12,471 bases of DNA from Planctomycetota bacterium (GTDB taxonomy: Bacteria; Planctomycetota; Planctomycetia; Pirellulales; UBA1268): positions 1 through 12,471 of the forward strand of contig QWPO01000012.1 in the NCBI GenBank assembly GCA_003669255.1, read 5' to 3'. Within the stretch, counting starts at the first letter, position 1, and every line of letters begins with the position of its first letter. This document shows positions 12,290 through 12,471 of the stretch, one piece after another. Both the position numbers and the translations under genes were made by a program. Under the pieces are notes generated by a model. That model ran no database searches and was not told the origin of the DNA. It saw nothing but the letters and a program-made list of their open reading frames with translations.

Positions 12290-12471
12290 GCACGGCATCC
12301 TCGGCGCGCCGACCGCCGCCGCCACTCCACGACCGCGGCCACAGCCGCGCCGCCGAAGAGGGCTGATGTCGTCGGTTCCGGCACCGACTGGATCTGGTTC
12401 AGCGGAATGCTCTGCGACGTGGCGAACGCCGCTGCCACGGCGTAGGCGTCGCCAAACGACGTGTTCTTGTA
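12286..12471 (-). CDS. C-terminal end of a PEP-CTERM protein (5' part outside window)
   Basis: Reading the minus strand inward from the window edge gives 61 residues with no stop until the TGA at 12288-12286, and no start codon is needed because the gene is cut by the edge. The visible part begins YKNTSFGDAYAVAAAFATSQ and ends with a PEP-CTERM tail: SVPEPTTSALFGG (29-41), a short hydrophobic stretch AAVAAVV, and a basic end (EWRRRSARRGCRA). The VPEP motif, short span and Arg cluster are the three parts of an exosortase sorting signal. The tail is a little longer than usual after the Arg cluster. The stop overlaps the prepilin ATG by 4 bp (ATGA), so the two are co-transcribed and probably translationally coupled. 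The function of the missing N-terminal part cannot be judged. Confidence 0.8.
   Translation of the reverse strand, partial: YKNTSFGDAYAVAAAFATSQSIPLNQIQSVPEPTTSALFGGAAVAAVVEWRRRSARRGCRA

Overview
The window is high-GC bacterial DNA that reads as a member of the Planctomycetota, most likely a Pirellulales-type lineage. The main reasons are a DUF1559-type prepilin-like protein, proteins ending in PEP-CTERM sorting tails, a secreted protein that joins a passenger-type beta repeat to dockerin-like loops and a PEP-CTERM tail, and very few strong Shine-Dalgarno sequences. This placement is inference from protein content; there is no rRNA in the window. No phage, transposase, tRNA or CRISPR array was seen.

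Layout. (1) Positions 1-4713, plus strand: the 3' three quarters of lysS (lysyl-tRNA synthetase), a 250-bp gap full of small GC-rich hairpins, then a LolC/E-like ABC permease with an Ala/Pro-rich insertion, overlapping by 8 bp a LolD-like ATPase, then a branched-chain aminotransferase (ilvE). (2) Positions 4724-5889, minus strand: a 71-residue single-span membrane protein whose stop overlaps the GTG start of ispE (isoprenoid precursor synthesis); ispE converges on ilvE with only 10 bp between them. (3) Positions 5994-7076, plus strand: rlmN, a radical SAM rRNA/tRNA methyltransferase, divergent from the 71-residue gene. (4) Positions 7077-7328: a gene-free gap between convergent genes that holds a compact potential RNA or DNA fold (7219-7320) built from nested, abutting helices. 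(5) Positions 7329-9179, minus strand: an ExeA/GspA-like AAA ATPase, a multi-pass membrane protein and a 72-residue membrane protein, the last two overlapping as ATGA. (6) Positions 9275-9967, plus strand: rsmE, 16S rRNA m3U methyltransferase. (7) Positions 9987-12471, minus strand: an extracellular-protein cluster with the tail of one PEP-CTERM protein, a DUF1559 prepilin-like gene coupled to it through ATGA, and a PATR/dockerin/PEP-CTERM secreted protein.

Most of the named genes are housekeeping: translation (lysS, rlmN, rsmE), lipoprotein or envelope transport (lolCD-like), amino-acid and isoprenoid synthesis. The less ordinary content is the nested-helix element at 7219-7320, the family of small palindromes with GTNA loops (1192-1308 and 4718-4731), two small membrane proteins tied to neighbours by translational coupling, the ATPase plus membrane-protein operon, and the prepilin gene lying between two PEP-CTERM genes. 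I did not find a clearly new multi-gene system; the structured intergenic element is the best candidate for something undescribed.
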